A DNA stretch of 64,000 nt. Origin: Gigaspora margarita. Taxonomy: Eukaryota > Glomeromycota > Glomeromycetes > Diversisporales > Gigasporaceae. Every line of letters starts with the position of its first letter. Position 1 is the stretch's first letter. The position numbers and the translations under genes were made by a program. The DNA lies in NCBI GenBank assembly GCA_009809945.1, contig WTPW01000319.1, positions 95,296 to 159,295 of the forward strand. Reading direction: 5' to 3'. The notes under the pieces are model-generated. The model searched no databases. It was not told where the DNA came from and worked only from the letters and a program-made list of their open reading frames with translations. Positions 21,640-33,562 of this stretch are shown here, piece by piece.

Positions 21640-22332
21640 AATTATTACTAGGCTTAGGTTTTTTGAGAGTTGGTATATGCTCTTTTTTTTTTATATACTA
21701 TTCAAAATCCATTTGTTGTACCAATTGCTAGACCTACACTATTTAATCAGTATTGGCAATAAGAAAATCATAAAAATTTTTATAAAAATGACTAAAAATG
21801 ATATACCATTTTAAAATAACAATGCTATTTATTATAAGAAAATCCTATACAAAACTATAACAAAATAACAAGTTATGAAAAATATTTTTATGAATAATAT
21901 TAAAATAACAAATAAATAACAATAATACTAATTGTTCTACAATAGATAAAAAAAATATGATATTATTAAAAATTAGTAAATATATTAGCAAATATTCAGA
22001 AAAAATTATATTTCACTAAAGATTTAAATAATTAATTTTTAGATTTTTCATTTTTTGTAAATTTTTAGCTAAAATTTTGGCATTCAGATTATCTGCTAAT
22101 TACTAATTTTCTTGGTAATTCTTGTAGTTTGTAGCTTTATGTCAATCTACTAACCAATAAATTATATTTATATCCAAAATATGATCAATATACTAAAAAC
22201 TAATATAGCAATTTGATCAAGTTATTATGCTTTAACACTTTTGATTAGTTATACAACCTATAATCAAAATGTTAATAATAAAGTATCAATAGGCAAATTA
22301 TGTCATTATAATTCAAATTCATTAGTAATTAT
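21640..22332. other. No gene recognised
   Basis: AT-rich, no inverted ends or open frame worth reporting. Confidence 0.4.
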
Positions 22333-22340
22333 CTAATTAT

Positions 22341-22702
22341 TAGTATTCCACAGATTAGATCAACAAATCTTTTTAAAGATCTGGATTCGATCTAAAAAAC
22401 TGGATTAGATTCAAGTTCAGATTTGGATCTGAATAAGAAAAATCAGGATTAGGATCTGAATCTGATATAGTTACACAACTAGTATAATATGATTGGTTGA
22501 TACTATGTATAACTATATTAGGTTGGCAAAAAATTTTTATTATAAGAAACCAATTAGCACAAACAAATCCAAATGGATTCTTTGGATCAGATTCTTATTT
22601 GGTTTCAGATTCAGCGAATTCTATAAATTATGAATTTAGATTCGATCTGACAATCAGATCTGGATCAGATCTGGATCCTCAGATTAGATCTGCAGAACAC
22701 TA
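22341..22702. mobile_element. 362-bp hAT-like MITE (TAGTATTCCACAGAT)
   Basis: TAGTATTCCACAGATTAGAT at the left, TAGTGTTCTGCAGATCTAAT (reverse complement) at the right; exact 8-bp TSD CTAATTAT at 22333-22340 and 22703-22710. GATCTGGATC words repeat inside both ends. The frame at 22497-22706 is a read-through of these repeats. Confidence 0.88.
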
Positions 22703-23669
22703 CTAATTATGATAGTACCAAATCAATCTCTTAATCACATATAGTATTGTATATTGATTGGTAACAAAATTCTTTATAGTAAATTATAGTAAAATCATGA
22801 ATTATGTAAAGAACCAAGATAATGACGATCGACCCAACAAACTGAGCAGACTATGGTATCCTGCACAGCTATAAGAACCAAGTATATAGCAAGTGCATCT
22901 ACAGAATATATATATACCTTGAACACTAATTTATCACATCCTTCTAAGGTACCTATCCTATCATGCTATAACAGATTTTTCCACTACTATCAACTACCAA
23001 CTCTATCTATACCACAAACAATTGAATTCTTTTTAGTACATATACAAAACAGTCACCCATAGTACTACTCTTCACAATATATCAAAATCTCTATCATTAC
23101 AGATATTATCACAAACTTTAAAGAAGCCTACATATACCTGCCTTATAAATCCATACTGCTATTTAACTATTCTCTTCTACCCTTTCAAGATTTGCTATAC
23201 TATACTAACATTCTACTTAAATCTCTACTCTCTGATTCAACAATACTATCACAACCTAATACACTTTCATCTAACTCTTTAATAGCTTCAAACTACAATC
23301 TAATAACTTCTAGTATTCAAATCTATCAGAACCCAACCCTAACAATCTATATCTTAATATTACTATATACAATATCAGAGGCTTCAATGCAGCTTCCAAA
23401 AGACAAGCCTAGCAAGACTACTATATTAACTTATACACCTACTACTGGGCTAACTCAGATAGCTCTGTAGAAGAAACTACAATTATGATCTACAACTATC
23501 TTAAACCATATGCACATAGCTGCTATATATATGCAGGTGGAACTATTGTTCTAGATCTTTAAAAGACAATATCAAACTATGTATATTTTAATATACCTCT
23601 TATTTACTAATATGACTAAAAGAAACCAAACCCAAAATACAATTATTAAATAGATTCTTCAAGCATGAT

Positions 23670-24005
23670 TAGGGATGCACCAGTCCTGAAAAAGTCCGGT
23701 CCAGGGCCGGTCTTTTCAATGGTCTCACAGTCTTATCGGTCCCGGTTTGGGACTGGTCCTGGACCGGTCCTTGTAAACAAACTGTGATATTCATATCACC
23801 CAATCAAATTGCTTGATCAGGTATAACACAGATCATGTGATGTTTGTTTACATCTGACAATAAATAATTACGTCATTTATGACCAATAAGATTTATTCAT
23901 TAAGGACCATTTTGGGACCGTGAACGGACCGGGACCAGGACTGAAAATACTATGATAATGGTCCACTAGATCCGGGATGGACCGGACCAGACTGGTGCAT
24001 CCCTA
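23670..24005. mobile_element. 336-bp hAT-like MITE (TAGGGATGCACC)
   Basis: Termini TAGGGATGCACCAGTC and GACTGGTGCATCCCTA, exact 8-bp TSD AGCATGAT at 23662-23669 and 24006-24013. The ends are unusually GC-rich with repeated GGACCGG/CCGGTCC words (CCGGTCC, GGGCCGGTC, GGACCGGTCC). TAGGG ends plus 8-bp TSD fit hAT. Confidence 0.93.
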
Positions 24006-24152
24006 AGCATGATAACTTAATCTTCACTTTATCATTATTGGTGACTTTAATACACAGGATAATACTACTAGCTCTTTAGCAAAATATAAACTTATTAACT
24101 TTTTGCACTATACTAATATGTTTGATATTGGAGCATACTTAAATAATACATA

Positions 24153-24267
24153 CCGTATTGTCACGAAATAACAGGCATGGGCGTTATTTAGAGGTTTGGC
24201 CCGAATTAAGCTTAATTTAGGGCAAAATTTGTAATTTTACCCTGCGCATTATTTCGAGACAATACGG
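24153..24267. mobile_element. Palindromic MITE, copy 2 (CCGTATTGTC)
   Basis: 115-bp palindrome with CCGTATTGTCACGAAATAA and TTATTTCGAGACAATACGG ends and the same AATTAAGCTTAATTTAGG centre as 2178-2293. TA on both sides (24151-24152, 24268-24269). Confidence 0.88.
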
Positions 24268-25021
24268 TATTACATATAGTCAAACAACTCACAGAATAGC
24301 AGAATTGATTATATATAAACTGACTCTTTTAATATTCAATTTCTTCTTTTATATAGACTCGACAATAGCCATACTAGCACCTTTAGTGATCATCTTATCC
24401 TTACTACATCCTGGACATTTCCTCATGCATACTATAAAAACCCTTGATTCATACTAGTATCAGCTATAGAATTTTTAATTACAAATCTATATCCTCAGAC
24501 CAATAGGCAGAATTTACAAAAATTACTACTCGCTTATTCATATAACACAAAATTTTTCCATCTACAAACATACAAAAGAACATTAATACTATCTGGTACA
24601 AAATATAATATTGTATTATACAAGCAGTGATGTAAACAATACCTAACAAAAAATGCAAAAAATGTAGCTACAACTACGTGTATACCCATACTGTACTGCA
24701 CTCTATACTGGACTTAAAAAGCTTAGATATCTTATTAAAATTATTAAAAATAATACTAATCTCTATTTATCTCATATTAACTCAAATATTAGTATTATTA
24801 ACTCCTACACCAAATACAATCTTAACTCTCTTCTATCACTGCATCATATCCATATTCAAAACTAACTTCCGCAGGTATATAATATTTGGAAACAATTATA
24901 TCATACATACCATCTTGAATACTTTTACTTTTATAACAACAAATTAACTAGACCTCAGAAAAAAGATGTGAAATACTTATCTCCAAACCCTCTCAGGCTA
25001 TAAACAATATTTTTGACAAAT

Positions 25022-25333
25022 ACATATATTCCCGAAAATAAGCTACTTTGAAAATAAACAACCCTCCCTAATTTTTTTCAAAAATTTCAAAAAATGCATT
25101 TGCAGTTGCTACATATAAAAGTCTAAATTTTACTAAGTAAACCTCAAAAGTGCTATGAAGTAAACTTGTTCAGGACACAAAAATACACTTATAGCAAAAT
25201 TTCATATTGTTTGGATAATTTTTTATTAGTACGTTTTTCAATTTTTCAAAAAATTCAACAATCAAAAATAAGCAACCCTCTGCTTTTTCATGTAATTTTT
25301 GGCCCAAAAAAGGTTGCTTATTTTCAGGAATAT
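25022..25333. mobile_element. MITE, GAAAATAAGC family, copy 1
   Basis: TATTCCCGAAAATAAGCTAC at the left and TATTCCTGAAAATAAGCAAC (reverse complement) at the right. It lies within the LINE. The same termini bound 55995-57485. The overlapping frames on both strands at 25166-25363 come from this palindromic sequence. Confidence 0.65.
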
Positions 25334-25429
25334 ACGGTATCAACCCCCTATTCATTTTTCTAATATCAAACTAGCAGACCAACTTATTACAAACTCTTAT
25401 TAGTCAGGGTGCATGTCACGCTGAGTGAT

Positions 25430-26325
25430 AAATAATAGTAAAAATTATAATAAAAACATATAAATTTACTATAAACTTTAAGCAAAACATTCTTTTTGAC
25501 TTAAGATTAGCTTTTTTTCAAATTTTGGGATTAAGCATATTGAGAATAGTAGATTATGGTTATTTAGAGCACTTTTTTAAAATTTTGCAAAATTTACAAA
25601 TTTATTTGATAAAATTGTTTAATAAGAAAAAATTTTCCAATTTTAAAACTGCAATTATATGCAAAATTTGTGCTAAACAACTTTACTTAGGCGACGGAAG
25701 TAGGTTACCTTGTAAGAAAAATGGGTTATCTATGTACTAAAGTTAAAATTTATCATATTTCTTGATCAAATATTTTTTTCTTATTAGGTAACCTACTTTG
25801 GGCTCTTAAGCAAAGTTGTTCGGCATGTAATTTTACATTATATTTAAAATTGAATCACATTTTTCGGACCTTTTACTAAGTGAAAAATGGGTTTAAAGTT
25901 CAAAAAAAATTTTTTTTTCAAATGTAATGTAAAATTACATGCCAAACAACTTTGCTTAAGAGCCCAAAGTAGGTTATCTAATAAGAAAAAAATATTTGAT
26001 CAAGAAATATGATAAATTTTAACTTTAGTACATAGTTAACCCATTTTTCTTACAAGGTAACCTACTTCCGTCGCCTAAGTAAAGTTGTTCAGCACAATAT
26101 TTTGTATATAATTGCAGTTTTAAAATTGGAAAATTTTTTCTTATTAAAAAATTTTATTAAACAAATTTGCAAATATTGCAAAATTTTAAAAAAGTGCTCT
26201 AAATAACCATAATCAACTATTCTCAATATGCTTAATTCCAAAATTTGAAAAAAAGTTAATCTGTAAGCTAAAAAGAATATTTTGCTTAAAGTTTATAGTA
26301 AATTTATATGTTTTTATTATTATTT
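25430..26325. repeat. ~900-bp palindrome (long inverted repeat)
   Basis: Two arms of about 420 bp, 25430-25850 and 25910-26325, are near-perfect reverse complements: for example GCGACGGAAGTAGGTTACCT at ~25690 and AGGTAACCTACTTCCGTCGC at ~26056. The centre is near 25880. It interrupts the LINE. The 71-codon frame at 25525-25740 is in one arm. Possible foldback element; TSD not found. Confidence 0.88.
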
Positions 26326-26399
26326 TTATTATAAACTAACACTCATATATCAATAGATATGATATATTCCCTGACTGTTATATAATCAAACAACATATC

Positions 26400-27730
26400 C
26401 AATTACATTTCTACAATTGGACAGCTTACAGACTTATTAATTAAATACTTTTTGACCAATTTTGGTATCAGCATTATTCTCTATTTGATCATCTTAATCC
26501 TAACTAGTACAATTCTCTTATGCTTCTATCACTAATAATAAAGTCACTCAAGCAATTGCTAGCCTTCCAAATAGCAAAGTTTGCAGCTCTACAGGTATAA
26601 GCTATGAAATAATAAAACACATTAGCTCCTTTTGTATTACTACAATAACAGTACTATTTAAATAATGCCTTCTTACAGATCACATTCCAAAATCTTAGAA
26701 ACATAGCAGAATATTTTCTATTTCTAAAAAAATACCTTCGATGGCAATCTCAACCTTACTTAGTTTATTAGTCTCATTGAGACTTTCAAAAACTATATAC
26801 CAAAATCCTAACTAACAGACTTAATTATATCTTTTTACAATATCCTATACTATTACTATTCAATTATATTGCTTTATCTGGCAATAGCACGTCCAAACCT
26901 ATTCACATTCTCAACAACCTAATTGAAGATGCTAATTGCAACTACAAAGATATATGGCTGTTGTCTCAGGATATAAGCAAGGCCTATAATTCTGTAAACT
27001 TTACTTGCTTGCTACACTCTCTTTCATGTCTTTCACTACCTTCTAGCAATCATTAATACACTTACTAATTTACTTAAAAACAGACAAAATACAGTTATTA
27101 CTAATATGGGTCACATCTTATCTTATTATATACAGAATGGCATCGACCAAAATGAGACCATTACCCTTCTCTTCTAGCAGATCTATTATAATCTACTTAT
27201 ATACTATATTTACTCTAATTTACCAAAATATACAATTGAAACTATATAAATTACAAACCTTAAAAACAATACAACTGATAAAGCTAAAGCTAAATGTTCT
27301 GTGCTAGCATACATGGATGATACTCTATGAATTGCATCATCCCAAGCAGAGCTTGCTAACATATTATCTATTGTAGAATCCTTTTATACTATGGCTAATA
27401 TACAAGTTAACTTATTCAAATCCATACTTACAACCAATTGCAAGAGCACCAATTACAACCCTATCATATACAACAACCAAACTTTTTCATTATGGCCAGC
27501 AAACCAACCTTTCAAGTTCCTTGGATATTAGTTTATACTTAATAACAAACAAATCAAACAAACACAACTTATAATTGCAAAATCCTTACAACTTATTAAT
27601 ATTGCCAAAACAAAACATATTACTAATACTCAAGTACAATATATTATTAATACTATTATTGTTTCAACTATTGAATACCAACTACATAATATTGTAGTTG
27701 GTAAATCAGCTTGTAACAAATTTTTACTCA
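26400..27730 (+). pseudogene. LINE reverse transcriptase domain, broken
   Basis: Polymerase signature: LLSQDISKAYNSVN (motif A, first catalytic Asp) at ~26959-27000 and AYMDDTL at ~27307-27327, the YMDD-type motif C. The thumb-like segment PFKFLGYQF... is recognisable downstream near 27507, where Q is replaced by TAG. TGA follows YMDDTL where the family usually has Trp. The stops I can compare are explicable as C-to-T or G-to-A changes, suggesting methyl-cytosine decay (inference). Confidence 0.78.
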
Positions 27731-28829
27731 ACATATAGAATTAATCAAATATAAAGCCAAACTTAGCTATACTATTTCTACTAGCACTTTAATTCATCCC
27801 CATTTATATAATATCAAAAATATTTGGGATATCCAACTTCAATATCATATCTCAAATTTTATTAAACACCATAATAACAATAATCTATTTGGAACATTTT
27901 TGCATATTCACATCCAGCAGATCCAAAACAATCTCTGGTCCACTACTAGTATTTTTTCATATTATAATTCTACTATTAATAGACCTAACAAACAAACAAN
28001 CAATTTTAAAATTATCCAATTGTTCAAATATCTTGGTTGAACAATTAATCCCAATCCTAGCTATAGTATTCTCTATACAATCAAGGAAGGAAACATTTTT
28101 ATTGGAATCTCTCTTATTATCATATCCAAAGTATTCAACTTTTAAAAACAAATTCAATACTATTATCTTTTGTTTTTGGACCAACTTATCTCTTTTAACA
28201 ACTCTTGCATACTGGATTAGAAACATATTTCATCAAGACTTAACAAAATACCAAAAGGAAGAATACCTTTATGGTTCATATATCTAGAGAATCAAATTAC
28301 TAGTCACTTATATAAACATACTTTTCACCAACATATTCAGTTGCTCCAAAGCAACTATTATAGTTATACAACAGACCACTTTTCTAAACACACCAAGCCA
28401 TGGCTTATTACTCTCTTGAACAATCAAATTATTCTTGGCAAAGCATGGTGCAGACCAACTACCTCTGACTTTACACTAATAACATACTGAAAAAGCTCTA
28501 TTGAAATACAATTTACATGCCTATATCCTACTTTCTCTATTACTACATCTCTATGCACTAGCTGCTCACTTAATTCTAATATTATCATGAAACATGTACT
28601 ATACTTATACTTACAAGTTACACTACAAAATTTTTTGGCAGACTTAATCTAGACAAAACAATCAATCTCAATGCAAATCACCTGGACCTCATCTACTCAA
28701 TTGCAATTAGAAACCCTATATATATACCATTACCACCAAACCTTATTATTTCTATACTTCAAATTCCTTCTATATTTCACCCTAGTACTGCACTAGATAC
28801 TTTACAACTTATTGCTAATCATAATAGCA

Positions 28830-29260
28830 ATCTAACAGAACTTATATTCTACACTGATGGATCAGTTTTCAATTTGAAAAATTCCCAATATTCTATGGGA
28901 ATTGGCTAAATACTATTAGAAAACCAAACTATTACACATACTTTCCAGGCACAAATTAAATTCTGGTCATGTTTCTTCAAAGCTGAGCTAGTAGCAATTC
29001 TATTTGCTATTAGCATTGCACCTAGAAACTGCTTAATTCAAATCTTTACAGACTCTCAATCAGTATTTTCTAAATATAACAACCTTATAAATAATAAGCC
29101 AATATCCCAATCTCTAAACATTTTAAATATCCTCTATAGGTCCATCTGGAACACTCTACTAAATTTTATTAAATCCTATAATTTCAATATTACTTTTTAT
29201 AAGGTCACTACACACCAAAACAATGAATTCAACAACAAAGCAGACCAACTAGCACATAGT
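28830..29260 (+). pseudogene. LINE RNase H domain, broken
   Basis: FYTDGSVF (28848-28871), KAELVAILFAI (~28978-29010), IFTDSQSVF (~29041-29067) and ADQLAH (~29241-29258) match the D-E-D-(H/N)-D layout of RNase H, which removes the RNA template strand. There is a TAA in frame between the first two motifs (GIG-stop-ILLENQ). Confidence 0.8.
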
Positions 29261-29569
29261 CACCAAATTGCTCTATACCTTCTTTTTAACTTTAACAATA
29301 TCTACAATACTCAATTTATACTCTCAATTGACAAACTTCCTATGGAACTTCCTATTTATCATAGTGTTAGAACAGTATACTATGCACACATATTTGCACT
29401 CTGGAAATCACAAAACCAATTTCAACAATAGACAACAATCTCAACCTGGCTCTATATTAATAATAATCAAAATTCTCAAATTTTGCATACAGCTTTTAGT
29501 CCTTGATACTCAAATCATTCAGAATCAAAATACTTATAGATGAACTTCTCTTTCCTTACATTTTATACA

Positions 29570-30125
29570 AAAGAAACCCTTCATATTTCAACAGATGTCA
29601 CTTATGCCAATAAACAAGTTATGTATATCCAACTTGTGAGCCCGTACTAAAAATTATAGAAGATTTACTGCACTATGTTCTCAAACCCAACAAAATGAAT
29701 ATTTCACAATCAACTGCTAATAACCTCTATACCCAAATAATATATCTCGATAGTTTTCAAATTCATCACTTATTTGACAAATCCTCATTGTTTTCTACTC
29801 TAACTGGTCTTATTCTACTAGATATTAATTACACACTAAGCGAATATACAGCATCACAAAAAACTACAAGAATACTTACTATTCAACTTTTGCTACATAT
29901 TAACTAACTCATTTATACAAATATCTGGATTCCATACTATATTAACAAATCTCAAAATCACCAATTACACCTACAATACCCAACTTCTGCTATCTCTCTA
30001 CATCTAATTAGTCAGTCAACAAATCATACACAGGACTGTGAATCTACAACACATACTTTCATATTCAAAATAGAAACTTGGCTTATTAAATGGATTAAAT
30101 ACTCTATATACCCTTCTGTTATTTT
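29570..30125 (+). pseudogene. LINE ORF2 C-terminal segment
   Basis: RCHLC near 29593 begins a Cys/His region of the kind that closes fungal LINE ORF2 proteins; PTCEPVLKIIEDLLHYV follows. The open frame at 29695-29907 is part of this reading frame, and further pieces continue to about 30120. Function of this tail is not known to me. Confidence 0.55.
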
Positions 30126-30324
30126 TATATATACACAAATCTAGATAAGCCTTGGCCACTCTGATAGGTTTAGACTACAAATAAGTATTGTAGTTTACTT
30201 CAGTATATATCTGAGCTTTTACTTTTAGCATTAAATTTAAAAAACAAAAGTTTTTTCAATGTTTCAATTAAATTTAATAAAAATAAGAGCAAGGTCTTAC
30301 CTTAAACCTTAAAAAAAAAGAAGT

Positions 30325-30585
30325 AAAATTATGAATAAATCAACTATTGTTATATAACAAGGTGTCATTTATATTAAATGACAATGTGCTAACACTGATT
30401 TTGATAGTGTTTTCTGTAGTACTATCCAAGATTGTTTTGGCCAAAAGAATGTTCTGCATTTATCAATACAAATACAAATTGTCCATCTTTGGCAATATTG
30501 ATTTTTTTTCTGAAACTGACTATTAGGACCTATAGGACCAAGGTATATATTTTTATTTTAAATAAAAAGAAGACAACAGATTATT
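30325..30585. other. No gene recognised
   Basis: Unique-looking AT-rich DNA downstream of the LINE poly(A). Confidence 0.35.
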
Positions 30586-30594
30586 AGGCTACTA

Positions 30595-30770
30595 AAACCT
30601 GAAAAATACATAGATAGATCAGGTTAATTATAAAATTACTAAAAATAGAAAGATCTGTAGAAAAACCTCAAAAATAAGCAAAAAATTACTAAAAATGAAA
30701 AAGATCTGTATAAAACCCCCCAAAATAAGCAAACTAATACCTGACCTATCTATGTATATTTTAGGGTCCT
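30595..30770 (-). mobile_element. MITE, AGGACCCTGAAATATAC family, copy 2
   Basis: Inverse orientation to copy 1; TATGTATATTTTAGGGTCCT at the right. Flanks GGCTACTA (30587-30594) and GGCTACTC (30771-30778) match at 7 of 8 bases. Confidence 0.8.
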
Positions 30771-31117
30771 GGCTACTCAAATATCTAAACAAGTTCTGTG
30801 ATTCATTTGTCACATGGAAAGTCCAGTGACTTGCAACAAAGACATGAAAAATATCAATTTGATTTAGCAAAAATATCTATTAATATAGTCAAAAATATTG
30901 ATTTATATCGATATGCCCATGATTGACTAATAAGAATTTAAGATTTAGTGTAATATTAAATAATATAATTAGTATCTAAGTTGCATAACTTATGTTTTTG
31001 ATACTGATCGATATGCAGATCCTGGTAAAAATAAAAAATTTAACTTTGAGCAAAGATATCTCGACAACTACCTGCTTGAATTTGAAAAAACCTTTTTGAT
31101 TTGAATTCTATGGATTA

Positions 31118-31410
31118 GAACCCTGGACATCTAGTACAGAGATCATACTTTATTTTTTTAGCAAACTTTCTAAAATTTAAGAAGCAAAAAAACAGTTTTT
31201 GGCAATTATCTTGGCATCCAGTAGTCCAATTTGAATAAATTTTTTTTAAAAATGAAGCTTTTAGTGAGGCACATCTAACAAAAAAAAGTTCTTTCAATTC
31301 TGATCACTAGATAAAAGTTATTTAAAAAAATGTATTTTGTTTTTTTTAGCAAATTGAACCAAAATTGGCCAAAATCCAGCTATGACCTATGTGAGAGATG
31401 TCCAGGGTCC
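31118..31410 (-). mobile_element. 293-bp Harbinger-like MITE, copy 1 (intact ends)
   Basis: GAACCCTGGACATCTAGTAC at the left, GGACCCTGGACATCTCTCAC (reverse complement) at the right, TTA on each side (31115-31117, 31411-31413). A 3-bp TTA/TAA duplication is the PIF/Harbinger signature. The 60-codon minus frame at 31115-31297 is non-coding sequence of this element. Confidence 0.82.
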
Positions 31411-31957
31411 TTATGAATTTATAGAATTTAAATAAAAAAATCTATTGAATCTAGCCATCTAGTTGTCAAGAAAACTTTGCTCAAAATTAGAGAAAAACCA
31501 AAACACCTATTAAAATAGATGCTGCACCAAATTTCTCTAACTTTGAGTAAAGAAATCTCGATAAGGGGGCTTCCAGAAATTAGCTGATTTAGGGGTGGGG
31601 GGTGGGCCAGCTGAAGTATCAGGTATAATTCTGGCCAGAGTTATTAAACTCCGGCCAAAATTAAGAAAATTTTTTTAGCCCAAATTATAAATTTATTAAT
31701 AAGCTTAATAATAAATAACCTTTGATCTACTGGACCAATTTGGATGATTTAACTACCAAAATGATCCTTTCAAAGAGAGAATTATAACAAGCCTAAAATT
31801 AGTATTTCTACAGATCAGTCTCGAACCAGACTTTAGTCTAGTTTGAGTTTTGTCTGATGGACTTAGAATTTTATATTTAGACTTTTTGAGTTTGGACTGG
31901 GTCTGCCTAAAGTCTTCAAACTGGTCTAAGTTCAAATATATTTATATGATTTTATTG

Positions 31958-33417
31958 TGCTGAACAAGTTTACTTAGTGCATGAAGTTAGAATTAATTAG
32001 TAAAATTTTGTAAATTACAAGATTTTATAAAATTTTATTAATAAAATTCTATAAAATTTTATAATTCACAAATTTTTATTAATTAATTCTAATTTTATGC
32101 ACTAAGTAAACTTGTTTAGCATCTAAAAATATATCAAATTGGCAGTGTTTTTTTTTATTTTACTTGAAATTTAGAGAATAGATGCATAATTTTGAATTTT
32201 TGATCAAAAAAGTCAAATTTAAGTATCTTTCTCCAAAATTCAAGTAAAACAAGAATGCTTCTGCTGATTTAATGTATTTTTAGGTTCTGAACAAGTTTAC
32301 TTAGTGCATGAAGTTAGAATTAATTAGTAAAATTTTGTGAATCATNAGATTTTATAGAATTTTATTAATAAAATTCTATAAAATCTTATGATTCACAAAA
32401 TTTTACTAATTAATTCTTACTTAATGCACTAAGTAAACTTGTTCAGAACCTAAAAATACATTAAATCAGCAGAAATATTTTTATTTTACTTGAAATTTGG
32501 AGAAAAGATGTTTAAATTTGACTTTTTGATCAAAAATCCAAAATCATGCATCTATTCTCTAAATTTCAAGTAAAATAAAAATAATTCTGTCAATTTGGTG
32601 TATTTTTAGGTGTTGAACTAATTTACTTAGTGCATAAAGTTAGAATTAATTAGTAAAATTTTATGAATCATAAGATTTTATAAAATTTTATTAATAAAAT
32701 TTTATAAAATCTTATAATTCACAAATTTTAATTAATTATTTCCAACTATATGCACTAAGTAAACTTGTTCAGCTCCTAAAAATATACCAAATTGGCAGAA
32801 TTAATTTTATTTTACTTGAAATTTAGAGAATAGATNCATAATTTTGGATTTTTGATCAAAAAGTCAAATTTAAGCATCTTTTCTTCAAATCTAAAGTAAA
32901 ATAAAAACACTTCTGCTGATTTAATGTATTTTTAGGTTTTGAACAAGTTTACTAAGTGCATAAAGTAAGAATTAATTAGTAAAATTTTGTGAAACATAAG
33001 ATTTTATAGAATTTTATTAATAAAATTTTATAAAATCTCATGATTCACAAAGTTTTACTAATTAAATCTAACTTAATGCACTTAGTAAACTTGTTCAAAA
33101 CCTAAAAATACATTAAATTGGCAGTGTTGTTTTTATTTTACTTGAAATTTGAAGAAAAGATGCTTAAATTTGACTTTTTTGATTAAAAATTTAAAATTAT
33201 GCATCTATTTTCTAAATTTCAATTAATTCTGCTAATTTGATGTATTTTTAGGTGCTGAACAAGTTTACTTAGCGCATAAAGTTAGAATTAATTAATAAAA
33301 ATTTGTAAATTATAAGATTTTATAGAATTTATTAATAAAATTCTATAAAATCTTATGATTCATAAAATTTTACTAATTAATTCTAACTTCATGCACTAAG
33401 TAAACTTGTTCAGCACC
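31958..33417. repeat. Alternating hairpin array, five palindromes
   Basis: Five ~160-bp palindromes (about 31958-32121, 32284-32451, 32611-32777, 32937-33103 and 33252-33417), each opened by GAACAAGTTTACTTAGTGCA and closed by its complement. Four ~160-bp spacers separate them. Spacers 1 and 3 read one way; spacers 2 and 4 are their reverse complements. Confidence 0.9.
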
Positions 33418-33538
33418 AAAAAATATATATAAATATATTCGGACTCAGACCAGTTGGACCAGACCCAGACTTGACTCATATAATATTTTATAATTTATTA
33501 AATAAACATTATATAATACAAATCTATATCGATTTTAT

Positions 33539-33562
33539 NNNNNNNNNNNNNNNNNNNNNNNN
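33539..33562. other. Run of undetermined bases
   Basis: 24 consecutive N bases in the right arm of the Harbinger-like element; single N at 32346, 32836 and 33567 nearby. It reflects assembly difficulty in hairpin DNA rather than biology. Confidence 0.95.

Larger units (their letters stand above)
23300..24420 (+). pseudogene. LINE endonuclease domain (AP-endonuclease type), broken
   Basis: Would nick the target for target-primed reverse transcription. Visible signature pieces: IIIGDFNTQ at 24031-24057, RIDYIYTD near 24297 and FSDHL near 24381, i.e. the GDFN, D-Y and SDH motifs of the exo-endo-phosphatase fold in the right order. The frame is split by the hAT-like MITE at 23670-24005 and the palindromic MITE at 24153-24267. 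The 92-codon frame at 23192-23470 overlaps its upstream part. Confidence 0.72.
22850..30320 (+). mobile_element. Non-LTR retrotransposon (LINE), decayed
   Basis: In order on the plus strand: apurinic-type endonuclease (to ~24420), reverse transcriptase (~26400-27730), RNase H (~28840-29260) and a C-terminal CHLC region (~29590), ending with AGCAAGGTCTTACCTTAA and an A run at ~30311-30319. This order fits I/Tad-like LINEs. The reading frame is broken by stops and frameshifts throughout, and elements are inserted at 23670, 24153, ~25022 and ~25430. The 5' boundary is not determined. A truncated relative ends at 8217. Confidence 0.85.

Noticed and set aside
22853-23062. 69-codon open frame as an independent gene
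   Set aside because: Probably part of the decayed 5' portion of the LINE; no separate start context or domain.
27889-28287. 132-codon open frame
   Set aside because: It is out of frame with the better-supported LINE ORF2 reading, which continues past it with RIPLWFIYLENQITSHLY.
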